A stretch of 64,000 bases of DNA. Origin: Amphritea sp. 1_MG-2023 (GTDB taxonomy: Bacteria > Pseudomonadota > Gammaproteobacteria > Pseudomonadales > Balneatricaceae). Shown one piece after another: positions 1-8,631 of the stretch (positions within the stretch are counted from its first letter, which is position 1; the number at the start of each line of letters is the position of its first letter). The position numbers were made by a program, and so were the translations under genes. The notes under the pieces are model-generated. The model was not told where the DNA came from. It did no database searches and saw only the letters and a list, made by a program, of their open reading frames with translations. The stretch is from NCBI RefSeq assembly GCF_030547545.1, contig NZ_JAUOQE010000004.1:62001-126000 (forward strand), written 5' to 3'.

Positions 1-13
1 GCCGAGGCTTAAA

Positions 14-805
14 ATGTTTAATGTCACCCCGATCCCCGCTTTCAATGATAACTATATTTGGGCTCTGACTGTACCCGGTACTGATGATATTGCCGTGATT
101 GATCCAGGTGATGCCGAGGCAGTGAATGACTATTTGACGCAAAACAACGTCAATCTCACGGCCATCTTGATTACCCATCACCACGATGATCATACCGGCG
201 GCGTCGCTCAACTGTGTCTGCAACACTCTGCCGACGTCTATGGACCGGCAAACTCACCTTTTAAAGGTATCAACCACACACTGACCGATGGCGATCAAAT
301 TGAGCTATTGGGTCAGCAACTTATTATCCATGAAGTGCCGGGCCATACGCTCGACCACATCAGCTATTTTGTCGCCGAAAGCAGCAATACACCACCGAAT
401 ATTCCTCAAGTTTTCTCCGGCGACACCCTGTTTCTCGCAGGTTGCGGCCGACTCTTTGAAGGCTCCGCAGAACAGATGCATACGGCGATGGAGTATTTCA
501 AAAGCTTACCCGATAACACCCAGATCTATTGTACGCATGAGTATTCCCTAGCAAACCTTGCCTTTGCCGCTGCAGTTGAGCCCGACAATGCGGAGATATC
601 AACGGCGATCAAACGTTGCACACAACTGCGTGACGCACATCAGCCAACCCTGCCTTCAACGATCGCCATCGAGAAGCAGATCAACCCCTTTCTACGTTAT
701 CACACCGCCACCGTCAAACACGCAGCCGAACAGGTTTCAGGTGCTCCGTTGAATTCCGAGGTCGCCATCTTCAGCGCCATTCGCGACTGGAAAAATCAAT
801 TTTAA
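14..805 (+). CDS. gloB: Hydroxyacylglutathione hydrolase (glyoxalase II)
   Basis: Hydrolyses S-lactoylglutathione to D-lactate and glutathione, the second step of methylglyoxal detoxification in the cytosol. The 263-residue protein opens with the family-typical MFNVTPIPAFNDNYIW and carries the metallo-beta-lactamase signature THHHDDH at residues 54-60, which binds the binuclear metal centre. Further conserved blocks are PGHTLDH, the SGDTLF aspartate segment and CTHEYSLAN, all in GloB order, followed by the C-terminal helical glutathione-binding domain. Length fits the family (about 250). It is the first gene in the window and lies before mltD in the same direction, a common gammaproteobacterial order. 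The ATG at 14 follows a GAGG-like site. Confidence 0.95.
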   Translation: MFNVTPIPAFNDNYIWALTVPGTDDIAVIDPGDAEAVNDYLTQNNVNLTAILITHHHDDHTGGVAQLCLQHSADVYGPANSPFKGINHTLTDGDQIELLGQQLIIHEVPGHTLDHISYFVAESSNTPPNIPQVFSGDTLFLAGCGRLFEGSAEQMHTAMEYFKSLPDNTQIYCTHEYSLANLAFAAAVEPDNAEISTAIKRCTQLRDAHQPTLPSTIAIEKQINPFLRYHTATVKHAAEQVSGAPLNSEVAIFSAIRDWKNQF

Positions 806-928
806 CGGCCAATTTACTATTTAAATCAATGCCATTGATATACAGCAGATAAGCGGCATTAACGGTTGACCCGCTGATACGGGCCTCATAAAATGCTGCC
901 TTCAATTCACCATGGGGCATCGTACTCA

Positions 929-2539
929 ATGCAGTTGGCCAGAAAATTTGTTGTACTTACCGCTGCCGGAGTTCTGCTCACTGGCTGTCAAAATAATCTG
1001 GTTAACAACCAGCCGTTACCGACTTCAGCCTCGCAGACCGAGGCGCAAGTCTCGCCCGCCGCCACTCGTAACAAGCTAATCGGCGAGGCAGACGCCCTCG
1101 CTGAGTCGCATCAGTCAGCCCAAGCCATCAACAGCGATGATCTCTGGCAGCTAACGCGCGAGCATATGCAGCTCAATCTAGATCAACCAAACTCACGTCT
1201 GCAGAAGCAATTTGAGTGGTACAAGAAGCATCCTGAATATATGCAGCGAGTCACCACCCGAGCCGGTCGCTACTACTACTATATTTTACATGAAGTCCTG
1301 AAGCGGAAGATGCCCGCTGAAATCGCACTCTTACCGATTGTTGAAAGCGCCTACGATCCTTTCGCCTATTCCCATGGTCGCGCTGCCGGCCCTTGGCAGT
1401 TTATTCCTAGCACCGCGAAACACTTTGGCCTCAAATCCACATGGTGGTATGACGGTCGCCGCGATATTATCGCCTCAACCGATGCCGCACTAGATTATTT
1501 ACAACAATTACATCGCCGATTTGATGATTGGGAGCTCGCCTTAGCCGCCTATAATTGTGGCGGTGGCACCGTCTCTAAAGCGATTCGCCGCAATAAAAAC
1601 AAGGGACTAGCAACCGATTTTTGGTCACTCAATCTGCCTAAGGAAACCCGTGCTTATGTCCCGAAATTACTAGCAATCTCTCGTCTTATTAGAGATGCGC
1701 AGCAAGCACAGTTAACCATTGCCCCGTTAGCCAATCGCCCCGTGTTTGAACAAGTCGAGCTAGACAGTCAAATCGACTTAGCGCAAGCGGCCGAACTCAG
1801 TTCAATTTCTACTCAGGAGCTGTATCAACTGAATCCTGGCTTTAATCGCTGGGCAACCGACCCGGACGGCCCGCACCGCTTATTGATCCCTAGCGCTTCG
1901 GCTGAGCAATTCCGTCATCAGTTAGCCGCCTTGCCTGCCGAACAGCGAGTCAACTGGAGCCGCCATAAAATTCGCTCTGGGGATACCATCAGCACTATAG
2001 CCGCAAAATACCAAACCACCTCAGCCGTGATTCGCCACGCCAACAAGCTGACTAACAATACTATTCGCGCGGGACACTATCTACTCATCCCCAGCGCTAA
2101 ACATGAATCCAGTGAATACTCTTTGAGTCAATCACAGCGTTTCAATCGCAAACAGAATCAACTCGCGTCTAGCAACCGCACCAAGACCTCGTATCGAGTT
2201 AAATCCGGCGATAGCTTCTGGAGTATCGCTCGTCGCCATAATATCAGTGTCGCCGAACTCACCGCTTGGAATCAAATGGCCCCTAATGATCCTTTACGTG
2301 CCGGCCATACCTTGATCATTTGGAAGACCAATACTCAGGCGGTGCTCAGCCGTAGCGACAAACAGATGATCAGAAGAATCGGCTACTCCGTTCGTCATGG
2401 CGACTCGTTATCGGTCATTGCCAATCGATTCAGTGTTTCTATCAGTGATATTAAACGCTGGAATAAGCTCGAACAAAGCCGCTATCTGCGGCCCGGGCAA
2501 GGTCTGACACTGTATGTCGATATCACCAAAGCACACTAG
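929..2539 (+). CDS. mltD: Membrane-bound lytic murein transglycosylase D, lipoprotein with three LysM domains
   Basis: Cleaves glycan strands of peptidoglycan with 1,6-anhydro product formation; predicted outer-membrane lipoprotein. I chose the ATG at 929 because it gives a compact lipoprotein signal (MQLARKFVVL then LLTGC, lipobox Cys at residue 20). An ATG at 893 would add 12 residues with an awkward histidine-rich start. The SLT domain holds the catalytic glutamate in LLPIVESAYDPFA and the GPWQFIPSTAKHFGL block. Three LysM peptidoglycan-binding repeats follow, starting near HKIRSGDTIS, YRVKSGDSFW and YSVRHGDSLS; E. coli MltD has two. The 536-residue length reflects the extra LysM. Next to gloB as in many relatives. 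Confidence 0.93.
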   Translation: MQLARKFVVLTAAGVLLTGCQNNLVNNQPLPTSASQTEAQVSPAATRNKLIGEADALAESHQSAQAINSDDLWQLTREHMQLNLDQPNSRLQKQFEWYKKHPEYMQRVTTRAGRYYYYILHEVLKRKMPAEIALLPIVESAYDPFAYSHGRAAGPWQFIPSTAKHFGLKSTWWYDGRRDIIASTDAALDYLQQLHRRFDDWELALAAYNCGGGTVSKAIRRNKNKGLATDFWSLNLPKETRAYVPKLLAISRLIRDAQQAQLTIAPLANRPVFEQVELDSQIDLAQAAELSSISTQELYQLNPGFNRWATDPDGPHRLLIPSASAEQFRHQLAALPAEQRVNWSRHKIRSGDTISTIAAKYQTTSAVIRHANKLTNNTIRAGHYLLIPSAKHESSEYSLSQSQRFNRKQNQLASSNRTKTSYRVKSGDSFWSIARRHNISVAELTAWNQMAPNDPLRAGHTLIIWKTNTQAVLSRSDKQMIRRIGYSVRHGDSLSVIANRFSVSISDIKRWNKLEQSRYLRPGQGLTLYVDITKAH

Positions 2540-2575
2540 ACTGTTATTATCTGTTCGCAACACAGGAATCAGCAC

Positions 2576-2824
2576 ATGGACGCACTCAGTATCGGCATCA
2601 TTCTCTTCGCCACTGTCACCGCTTTGCTATTCAAGTTTGTGCTGTATCACAAAATTTGCCGCTGGATGGATCAGGATCTAATTAAAGGCTTGGCAGAAGG
2701 TGACACGGCTAAGCAACGCTTTCTGACACAAAAACTCACGGAGATGAAAGTCGACAAAGTCAAACGCAAACATCAACACCAACGTTTGACTCAACTCGCG
2801 ATTGATTTTGAACAAAACCACTGA
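2576..2824 (+). CDS. Small single-pass membrane protein, unknown function
   Basis: An 82-residue protein I do not recognise. Residues 5-25 form one hydrophobic membrane segment (IGIILFATVTALLFKFVL). The rest is a soluble, strongly basic tail with KVDKVKRKHQHQR, so the C-terminus is expected in the cytoplasm. The ATG has a good AGGAA-like site about 9 bases upstream. It starts 36 bases after mltD on the same strand and could share its transcript. Reading frame, ribosome-binding site and a sensible membrane topology support a real gene; no function is assigned. Confidence 0.7.
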   Translation: MDALSIGIILFATVTALLFKFVLYHKICRWMDQDLIKGLAEGDTAKQRFLTQKLTEMKVDKVKRKHQHQRLTQLAIDFEQNH

Positions 2825-2859
2825 TCCGTACTCATATGACTAGCTATAACCCTTTCTGC

Positions 2860-2876
2860 CTGTTATAAATTAACAG
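2860..2876. promoter_or_regulatory. Inverted repeat upstream of the yej operon, candidate operator
   Basis: CTGTTA and TAACAG form a perfect 6-bp inverted repeat around a 5-base A/T spacer, 27 bases before the yejA start. The position is right for a regulator site or a core promoter element, since the spacer region is TATAAAT-like. No regulator is identified. Confidence 0.4.
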
Positions 2877-2903
2877 AATATCAATCTGGCTGGATAATTA
2901 CGG

Positions 2904-4712
2904 ATGAATTTCAAACAGTTATCTAAGCAGATATTGCTATCTGCAACACTGATCTGCACGCCATTGGCTATGCTTCAAGCGGCGCTCCCCGAACATGGTA
3001 TTTCGATGTATGGTGAACTGAAATACTCACAGGGCTTTCAACACTTCGATTACGTAAATCCCGATGCGCCGAAAGGCGGCACCGCCTCTCAGGATGCTAT
3101 CGGCACGTTTGACAGCTTTAACCCCTTTATTATTAAAGGCGCGGCAGCCGATGGCATCGGTCTGATCTATGACTCACTACTCACCAAAGCCCAAGATGAA
3201 GCCTTCTCACTCTATGGTCTGCTAGCGGAATCCCTCGAAGTGGCCGACGATCGCCGCTGGATCATTTTCAATATTAATCCCCAAGCGCGTTTCAGCGATG
3301 GCCACCCCGTGACCGCCGAAGACGTTATCTATAGTTTTAAGCTACTGCGCGAACAGGGATCACCTTTTTATCAATCCTACTACCGTGAAATTTCGAGCAT
3401 AGAAGCGCTCTCAGAGCGACGCGTTAAATTCAGTTTCAGTGACAGCCAAAACCGTGAATTACCCCTGATTGTTGGCGAAGTGAGCATTTTACCCAAACAC
3501 TATTGGCAACACCGTGATTTCAGCAAGCCCAGTCTCGATATACCGATCGGTTCAGGCCCCTATGTTATCGATAGCTTTGATGCTGGCCGAACCATTAACT
3601 ATCGCCGTAATCCGCACTATTGGGCTGCAGATCTAGCGGTTAACCGGGGTCGCTTTAATTTCGATAATATTCGCTACGACTATTACAAAGACGGTAACGT
3701 TGCCCTCGAAGCCTTCAAAGGTGGCGAATATGATTTCCGTCAGGAGACATCCTCTAAGCAATGGGCAACCGCCTACAGCGGCGCCGTTTTTGATGACGGC
3801 AAGATCATCACACGTAATATTAGCCATGAAAATCCCACCGGCATGCAGGCGTTTATCCTCAATAACCGTCAAACTTACTTTAGCGATAGCCGCGTCAGAG
3901 AAGCCCTCGCATACGCATTTGATTTTGAATGGACCAATAAAAACATTTTCTATAACGCTTATACCCGTACCCACAGTTTTTTCTCAAACTCTGAAATGGC
4001 TGCACAAGCGCTACCTACCGCCGATGAACTCGCTATTCTCGAACCCATCCGTGATCAGGTGCCTGCTGAAGTCTTTACACAGGTCTATCAAGCCCCCACG
4101 ACCAAGGGCGATGGTAAAACGCGAGGCCAGCTCAGGAGCGCTCTACGCTTATTGAAAAGTGCCGGCTGGGTGCTAAAAGATGGCCGTCTATTAGACCCTG
4201 ACGGCAATCAAATGACATTTGAAATCCTGCTAGTACAACCCGCGTTTGAACGTATTGTTGCGCCATTTACCCGCAACCTCGAACGCATGGGTATCAAGCC
4301 GACTGTCCGCGTGATTGATGCATCACAATATATCAATCGCGTACGTAGCTTTGATTTCGATATTATCGTCGGTAGCTTCGGCCAATCAACCTCACCGGGC
4401 AACGAACAGCGCGAATATTGGCATTCTGTCACCGCCGATCAACCTGGCAGCCGGAATATCATTGGTATCAAAAACCCTGCGATTGATTACCTTATCGAGC
4501 AAGTTATACAGGCACCGAATCGCGCTCAATTAATACTCCGCACTCGAGCACTGGATCGAGTACTGCAATGGAATCATTATGTAATTCCTCAATACCATAT
4601 CAACAGTTACCGAGTCGCCTATTGGAATAAATTTGCCTTTCCCGCGCAACATCCAAAATATTCACTCGGCTTTGATACTTGGTGGATCAAGCCTGAAAAA
4701 ATGGAGCAATAA
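2904..4712 (+). CDS. yejA: Periplasmic oligopeptide-binding protein of an ABC importer (SBP family 5)
   Basis: Substrate-binding subunit that captures peptides in the periplasm for the YejBEF importer; the E. coli homologue takes up microcin C and peptides. The protein has 602 residues (E. coli YejA is close to this). A Sec signal peptide covers roughly residues 1-26, with a hydrophobic core [13 protein letters not shown]. The mature part carries the SBP_bac_5 pattern: the [10 protein letters not shown] start, [23 protein letters not shown] and [10 protein letters not shown], and a C-terminal lobe including [17 protein letters not shown]. It is first in yejA-yejB-yejE-yejF, only 5 bases before yejB, so the four are one operon. 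Confidence 0.93.
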   Translation: MNFKQLSKQILLSATLICTPLAMLQAALPEHGISMYGELKYSQGFQHFDYVNPDAPKGGTASQDAIGTFDSFNPFIIKGAAADGIGLIYDSLLTKAQDEAFSLYGLLAESLEVADDRRWIIFNINPQARFSDGHPVTAEDVIYSFKLLREQGSPFYQSYYREISSIEALSERRVKFSFSDSQNRELPLIVGEVSILPKHYWQHRDFSKPSLDIPIGSGPYVIDSFDAGRTINYRRNPHYWAADLAVNRGRFNFDNIRYDYYKDGNVALEAFKGGEYDFRQETSSKQWATAYSGAVFDDGKIITRNISHENPTGMQAFILNNRQTYFSDSRVREALAYAFDFEWTNKNIFYNAYTRTHSFFSNSEMAAQALPTADELAILEPIRDQVPAEVFTQVYQAPTTKGDGKTRGQLRSALRLLKSAGWVLKDGRLLDPDGNQMTFEILLVQPAFERIVAPFTRNLERMGIKPTVRVIDASQYINRVRSFDFDIIVGSFGQSTSPGNEQREYWHSVTADQPGSRNIIGIKNPAIDYLIEQVIQAPNRAQLILRTRALDRVLQWNHYVIPQYHINSYRVAYWNKFAFPAQHPKYSLGFDTWWIKPEKMEQ

Positions 4713-4717
4713 CCGCT

Positions 4718-5818
4718 ATGGCGGCTTACATTCTGCGGCGCTTACTCCTCATTATTCCCACCCTATTGGGCATATTGAGCATCAACTTTTTGATTATTCA
4801 AGCCGCCCCTGGCGGCCCTGTTGAACAAACCATCGCTAACCTTCAGGGGCTCAATGCCAGCGCTACGGCGCGTTTCGATGGCTCGGCACAATCGGATCTT
4901 AGTGGCGCTTCTCAAGCCGCTACCGAGAATAACAGCAGCTACCGTGGTGGCCGCGGGCTAGACCCACAATTAGTCAAACAGATTGAGGCTCAATTCGGCT
5001 TCGATAAACCCGCTCATGAACGCTTTTTGCAGATGCTAAAAAACTATCTGGTGTTCGATTTTGGTGAGAGCTTATTCAGTGGTAAAAAAGTCACTGATCT
5101 GATTATCGAAAAACTACCGGTATCGATCTCTTTAGGCCTCTGGACAACACTGATCACATACTTAGTCGCGGTACCGCTAGGTATCAAAAAGGCGGTGCGA
5201 GATGGTACCGCTTTTGATGTCTGGAGCAGCTCGATCATTATTATCGGCTATGCGATCCCTAACTTCTTATTTGCCATTTTGCTCATCGTACTCTTTGCCG
5301 GCGGCACTTATTTTAGCTGGTTCCCCCTGCGCGGGCTGACATCAGCAGACTTCGATCAACTCAGTACTTGGGGACAGATTAAAGATTACTTCTGGCATAT
5401 CACATTACCCGTACTGGTGTCAGTCATTGGTAGCTTTGCCACGCTCTCCATGCTAACCAAGAACTCCTTTCTCGATGAAATCAATAAGCAATATGTTATT
5501 ACCGCGCGAGCGAAAGGATTATCCGAGAATCAGGTGCTCTACGGTCACGTTTTCCGTAACGCGATGTTACTGATTATCGCCGGCATGCCGGCAGCCCTGA
5601 TCGGCATATTCTTCACCGGTTCAATGCTTATCGAGGTCATCTTTTCACTGGATGGTATCGGCTTGCTCGGTTATGAAGCGGTCATCAAACGGGATTATCC
5701 GGTGATCTTTGGCACACTCTATATCTTTACGCTCATCGGCTTACTACTGAAACTGGTTAGCGATCTCACCTATGTCGCTGTCGATCCACGTATAGACTTT
5801 GAAAGCAGAGAAAACTGA
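4718..5818 (+). CDS. yejB: Oligopeptide ABC transporter permease YejB
   Basis: Inner-membrane permease, one half of the YejB/YejE channel. It has 366 residues with a first membrane helix near 8-30 ([19 protein letters not shown]), then a periplasmic insert of about 80 residues typical of YejB, then five further helices. The permease-to-ATPase coupling loop (EAA motif) is visible as [16 protein letters not shown] followed by HVFRNAM. The C-terminus [14 protein letters not shown] is the family ending. It starts 5 bases after yejA and ends 3 bases before yejE. Confidence 0.94.
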   Translation: MAAYILRRLLLIIPTLLGILSINFLIIQAAPGGPVEQTIANLQGLNASATARFDGSAQSDLSGASQAATENNSSYRGGRGLDPQLVKQIEAQFGFDKPAHERFLQMLKNYLVFDFGESLFSGKKVTDLIIEKLPVSISLGLWTTLITYLVAVPLGIKKAVRDGTAFDVWSSSIIIIGYAIPNFLFAILLIVLFAGGTYFSWFPLRGLTSADFDQLSTWGQIKDYFWHITLPVLVSVIGSFATLSMLTKNSFLDEINKQYVITARAKGLSENQVLYGHVFRNAMLLIIAGMPAALIGIFFTGSMLIEVIFSLDGIGLLGYEAVIKRDYPVIFGTLYIFTLIGLLLKLVSDLTYVAVDPRIDFESREN

Positions 5819-5821
5819 GGC

Positions 5822-6874
5822 ATGTGGAATCCCTTCAAACACGACAAAATGAGCCCTATCAACCTACGGCGCTGGCAAAATTTCCGCAATAATCGCCGTG
5901 GTTATTGGGCGCTATGGTTATTTTTGGCGCTATTTATCAGCAGCCTATTTGCCGAATTAATTGCCAATGATAAGCCCCTACTGATCCACTACAACAATCA
6001 CTTTTACTACCCCGTAGCCATCGATTATTCAGAGCTCGAATTCAATGGTGAATTCGACACCTTCGCCGATTATAAAGACCCTTACATTCAAGAGTTGATT
6101 ACCTCTCAGGGAGGCTGGATTGTCTGGCCCCCGATTCGCTTTAGCTACCGCACTATCAATCAAGATTTACCGGTGCCGGCGCCCTCGCCGCCGAGCAGTG
6201 ATAACCTGCTCGGTACCGATGATCAGGGGCGCGATGTGCTTGCCCGCGTCATCTATGGATTTCGGGTATCGGTACTGTTCGCCCTAACGCTAACGCTTAT
6301 TAGTTCTATCATCGGCGTTGCCGCGGGTGCCGTACAGGGCTACTACGGCGGTAAAGTCGATCTCTTGTTGCAACGCTTTATCGAAATATGGTCGGGCATG
6401 CCGGTGCTGTTTTTGCTGATTATTCTCGCCAGTATCGTGCAACCCAACTTTTGGTGGTTATTAGGTATTATGCTGCTGTTCTCTTGGATGCAATTGGTTG
6501 ATGTCGTGCGGGCTGAGTTTTTACGCGGACGTAATCTCGAGTATGTCCGCGCGGCACGCGCGCTAGGGTTGGACAATCGACTCATCATGTTTCGCCATAT
6601 CTTACCGAACGCCATGGTAGCAACCCTCACCTTTATGCCGTTTATCTTTAACGGATCCTTGGTGACGCTCACGGCTTTAGATTTTCTCGGCTTCGGTCTA
6701 CCACCCGGATCTGCCTCACTCGGAGAACTCGTGGCACAAGGCAAAGCGAATCTACATGCACCTTGGCTCGGACTCACCGCCTTTATCTCACTCTCGATTA
6801 TGCTGACCTTATTAATCTTTATCGGCGAAGCGGTTCGGGATGCGTTTGATCCAAGGAAAACCCTCAATGACTGA
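5822..6874 (+). CDS. yejE: Oligopeptide ABC transporter permease YejE
   Basis: Second inner-membrane permease of the importer. It has 350 residues. The N-terminus (RRWQNFRNNRRGYWALWLF) is the OppC_N type, followed by a long periplasmic segment and then the BPD_transp_1 domain beginning near NLLGTDDQGRDVLARVIYG. The EAA coupling loop reads YVRAARALGLDNRLI, followed by HILPNAM. A GAGGC site precedes the ATG. Its last 8 bases overlap the start of yejF (ATGACTGA), so translation of the ATPase is probably coupled. Confidence 0.94.
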   Translation: MWNPFKHDKMSPINLRRWQNFRNNRRGYWALWLFLALFISSLFAELIANDKPLLIHYNNHFYYPVAIDYSELEFNGEFDTFADYKDPYIQELITSQGGWIVWPPIRFSYRTINQDLPVPAPSPPSSDNLLGTDDQGRDVLARVIYGFRVSVLFALTLTLISSIIGVAAGAVQGYYGGKVDLLLQRFIEIWSGMPVLFLLIILASIVQPNFWWLLGIMLLFSWMQLVDVVRAEFLRGRNLEYVRAARALGLDNRLIMFRHILPNAMVATLTFMPFIFNGSLVTLTALDFLGFGLPPGSASLGELVAQGKANLHAPWLGLTAFISLSIMLTLLIFIGEAVRDAFDPRKTLND

Positions 6875-8471
6875 AGCCCTGCTCTGCGTTCGTGACCTGT
6901 CGGTTCGTTTTGGCCAAAACAGTCAAGCCGTTGATGCCGTCAAACGAGTCAGCTTTGATATCAAAGCAGGCAAAACCATGGCCTTGGTGGGTGAATCCGG
7001 TTCTGGCAAATCAGTCACCGCCATGTCGATTCTCAAATTACTGCCCTACCCCAAAGCCAGCCATCCGACGGGAGAGATTTTATATCAGGGCACCGACCTG
7101 CTACAGAACACTGAAGCGCAGATGCGCGCACTTCGCGGCAATCGCATCAGCGTGATTTTTCAAGAGCCGATGACATCGCTTAACCCGCTGCACAATATCG
7201 CGCGGCAAATAGGCGAGACATTATTACTCCACAAGGGCCTAACAGGCGCACAGGCCCGCGAGCGCACCTTAGAGCTACTCGATCTGGTTGGTATCAAGGA
7301 AGCGGAGAAACGCCTTACCAGCCATCCTCATGAGCTATCCGGCGGTCAGCGTCAACGAGTGATGATCGCTATGGCACTGGCAAATGATCCCGAGTTGCTA
7401 ATTGCCGATGAACCAACCACCGCGTTAGATGTAACAATTCAGGAACAAATACTCGAACTACTGCAGTCACTACAGCAAAAAATGGGCATGTCGGTTCTCT
7501 TAATCACTCACGATCTCAATATCGTCCGGCGCTACAGCGATGACGTTTGCGTGATGTATCAGGGCAGTATTGTCGAGCACAACCGTACGGCGCAACTCTT
7601 CGCACAACCGCAACACCCTTATACCCTCAAGCTGCTCAATGCAGAACCCAGCGGCCAACCTCCTGCGGTTACGCCACAGGGTAAGCCCATACTGGAAACG
7701 AATAATCTCAAAGTCTGGTTTCCCATCAAACGCGGTTTACTCAAAAAAACCGTGGATCATATCAAAGCCGTTAATCCCTGTGATATTCGCCTACACGCTG
7801 GGCGCACTCTAGGGGTTGTTGGTGAAAGCGGTTCCGGTAAAACCACTCTCGGGCTGGCGATACTACGCCTGATTCAATCAGAGGGCGGTATACATTTCGC
7901 AGGAACCGCGATTGATAAACTCAATCAGCGCGCCATTAAACCGCTACGGCGCAGAATGCAGATCGTCTTTCAAGACCCTTACGGCAGCCTCAGCCCGCGA
8001 ATGTCGGTGGCGGAATCCATCAACGAAGGGCTAGAGATTCATAATATCGGTTTAGCAACAGAACGGCAGCAGATGATTATCGATGTACTCCACGAGGTAG
8101 GGCTTAATCCCGACGATCGTCATCGCTACCCGCATGAATTTTCAGGTGGTCAGCGGCAACGCATTGCCATCGCCCGCGCGCTGATCTTAAAGCCAGAGCT
8201 AATCATCCTCGATGAACCCACCTCAGCGCTCGATCGCACGGTACAGGCTCAAATCATAGAACTGTTACGGGAACTACAACAGCGCTATCAACTCAGTTAT
8301 ATCTTTATCAGTCACGATCTAGCCGTTGTCAAAGCGCTGAGTCATGACTTACTGGTTATGCAACATGGCAATGTGATTGAGCAAGGCCCCGCCGCTGAGG
8401 TGTTCAGCAACCCCAGCCAAGCTTATACGCGGCGCTTACTCGAGGCCGCTTTTGCTGCGTTAGAGGCGTAG
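6867..8471 (+). CDS. yejF: Duplicated ABC ATPase of the Yej oligopeptide importer
   Basis: ATP-hydrolysing subunit with two fused nucleotide-binding domains in 534 residues. Domain 1 shows Walker A GESGSGKSVT, the signature LSGGQRQRVMIAMA and Walker B LLIADEPTTALD. Domain 2 shows GESGSGKTTL, FSGGQRQRIAIARA and LIILDEPTSALD. Each is followed by an oligopeptide-type C-terminal segment (QHPYTLKLL and SQAYTRRLL). I start it at the ATG at 6867 rather than the in-frame codon at 6840, because MTEALLCVRDLSVRFG is the expected N-terminus and the ATG overlaps the yejE stop. A 13-bp direct duplication spans the TAG stop. Confidence 0.94.
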   Translation: MTEALLCVRDLSVRFGQNSQAVDAVKRVSFDIKAGKTMALVGESGSGKSVTAMSILKLLPYPKASHPTGEILYQGTDLLQNTEAQMRALRGNRISVIFQEPMTSLNPLHNIARQIGETLLLHKGLTGAQARERTLELLDLVGIKEAEKRLTSHPHELSGGQRQRVMIAMALANDPELLIADEPTTALDVTIQEQILELLQSLQQKMGMSVLLITHDLNIVRRYSDDVCVMYQGSIVEHNRTAQLFAQPQHPYTLKLLNAEPSGQPPAVTPQGKPILETNNLKVWFPIKRGLLKKTVDHIKAVNPCDIRLHAGRTLGVVGESGSGKTTLGLAILRLIQSEGGIHFAGTAIDKLNQRAIKPLRRRMQIVFQDPYGSLSPRMSVAESINEGLEIHNIGLATERQQMIIDVLHEVGLNPDDRHRYPHEFSGGQRQRIAIARALILKPELIILDEPTSALDRTVQAQIIELLRELQQRYQLSYIFISHDLAVVKALSHDLLVMQHGNVIEQGPAAEVFSNPSQAYTRRLLEAAFAALEA

Positions 8472-8485
8472 GTTAGAGGCGTAGT
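8460..8485. repeat. 13-bp tandem duplication across the yejF stop codon
   Basis: GTTAGAGGCGTAG occurs twice head to tail, at 8460-8472 and 8473-8485. The first copy contains the yejF TAG stop. It looks like recent replication slippage; the second copy lies outside the gene. Confidence 0.8.
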
Positions 8486-8567
8486 AGACGTTGATGACAC
8501 GCCGTTAACACACTCACACAATAGCCTTTAGCGACTCACTGCCGACTCTTGTCACAGCGCTGAAAAC

Positions 8568-8601
8568 AAAAAAGGCTGATACATAACCGATCAGCCTTTT
8601 T
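8568..8601. terminator. Bidirectional rho-independent terminator between yejF and ppiD
   Basis: AAAAAAGGCTGAT pairs with ATCAGCCTTTTT around a 9-base loop. It has U-tract potential on both strands, so it serves both the yej operon and the convergent ppiD transcript. Confidence 0.85.
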
Positions 8602-8631
8602 AATTAACGCTTGTTTATTAGCCCGCCGACA

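Noticed and set aside
6343-6867. 174-residue frame opposite yejE
   Set aside because: Shadow of a conserved permease; no start signal or family match.
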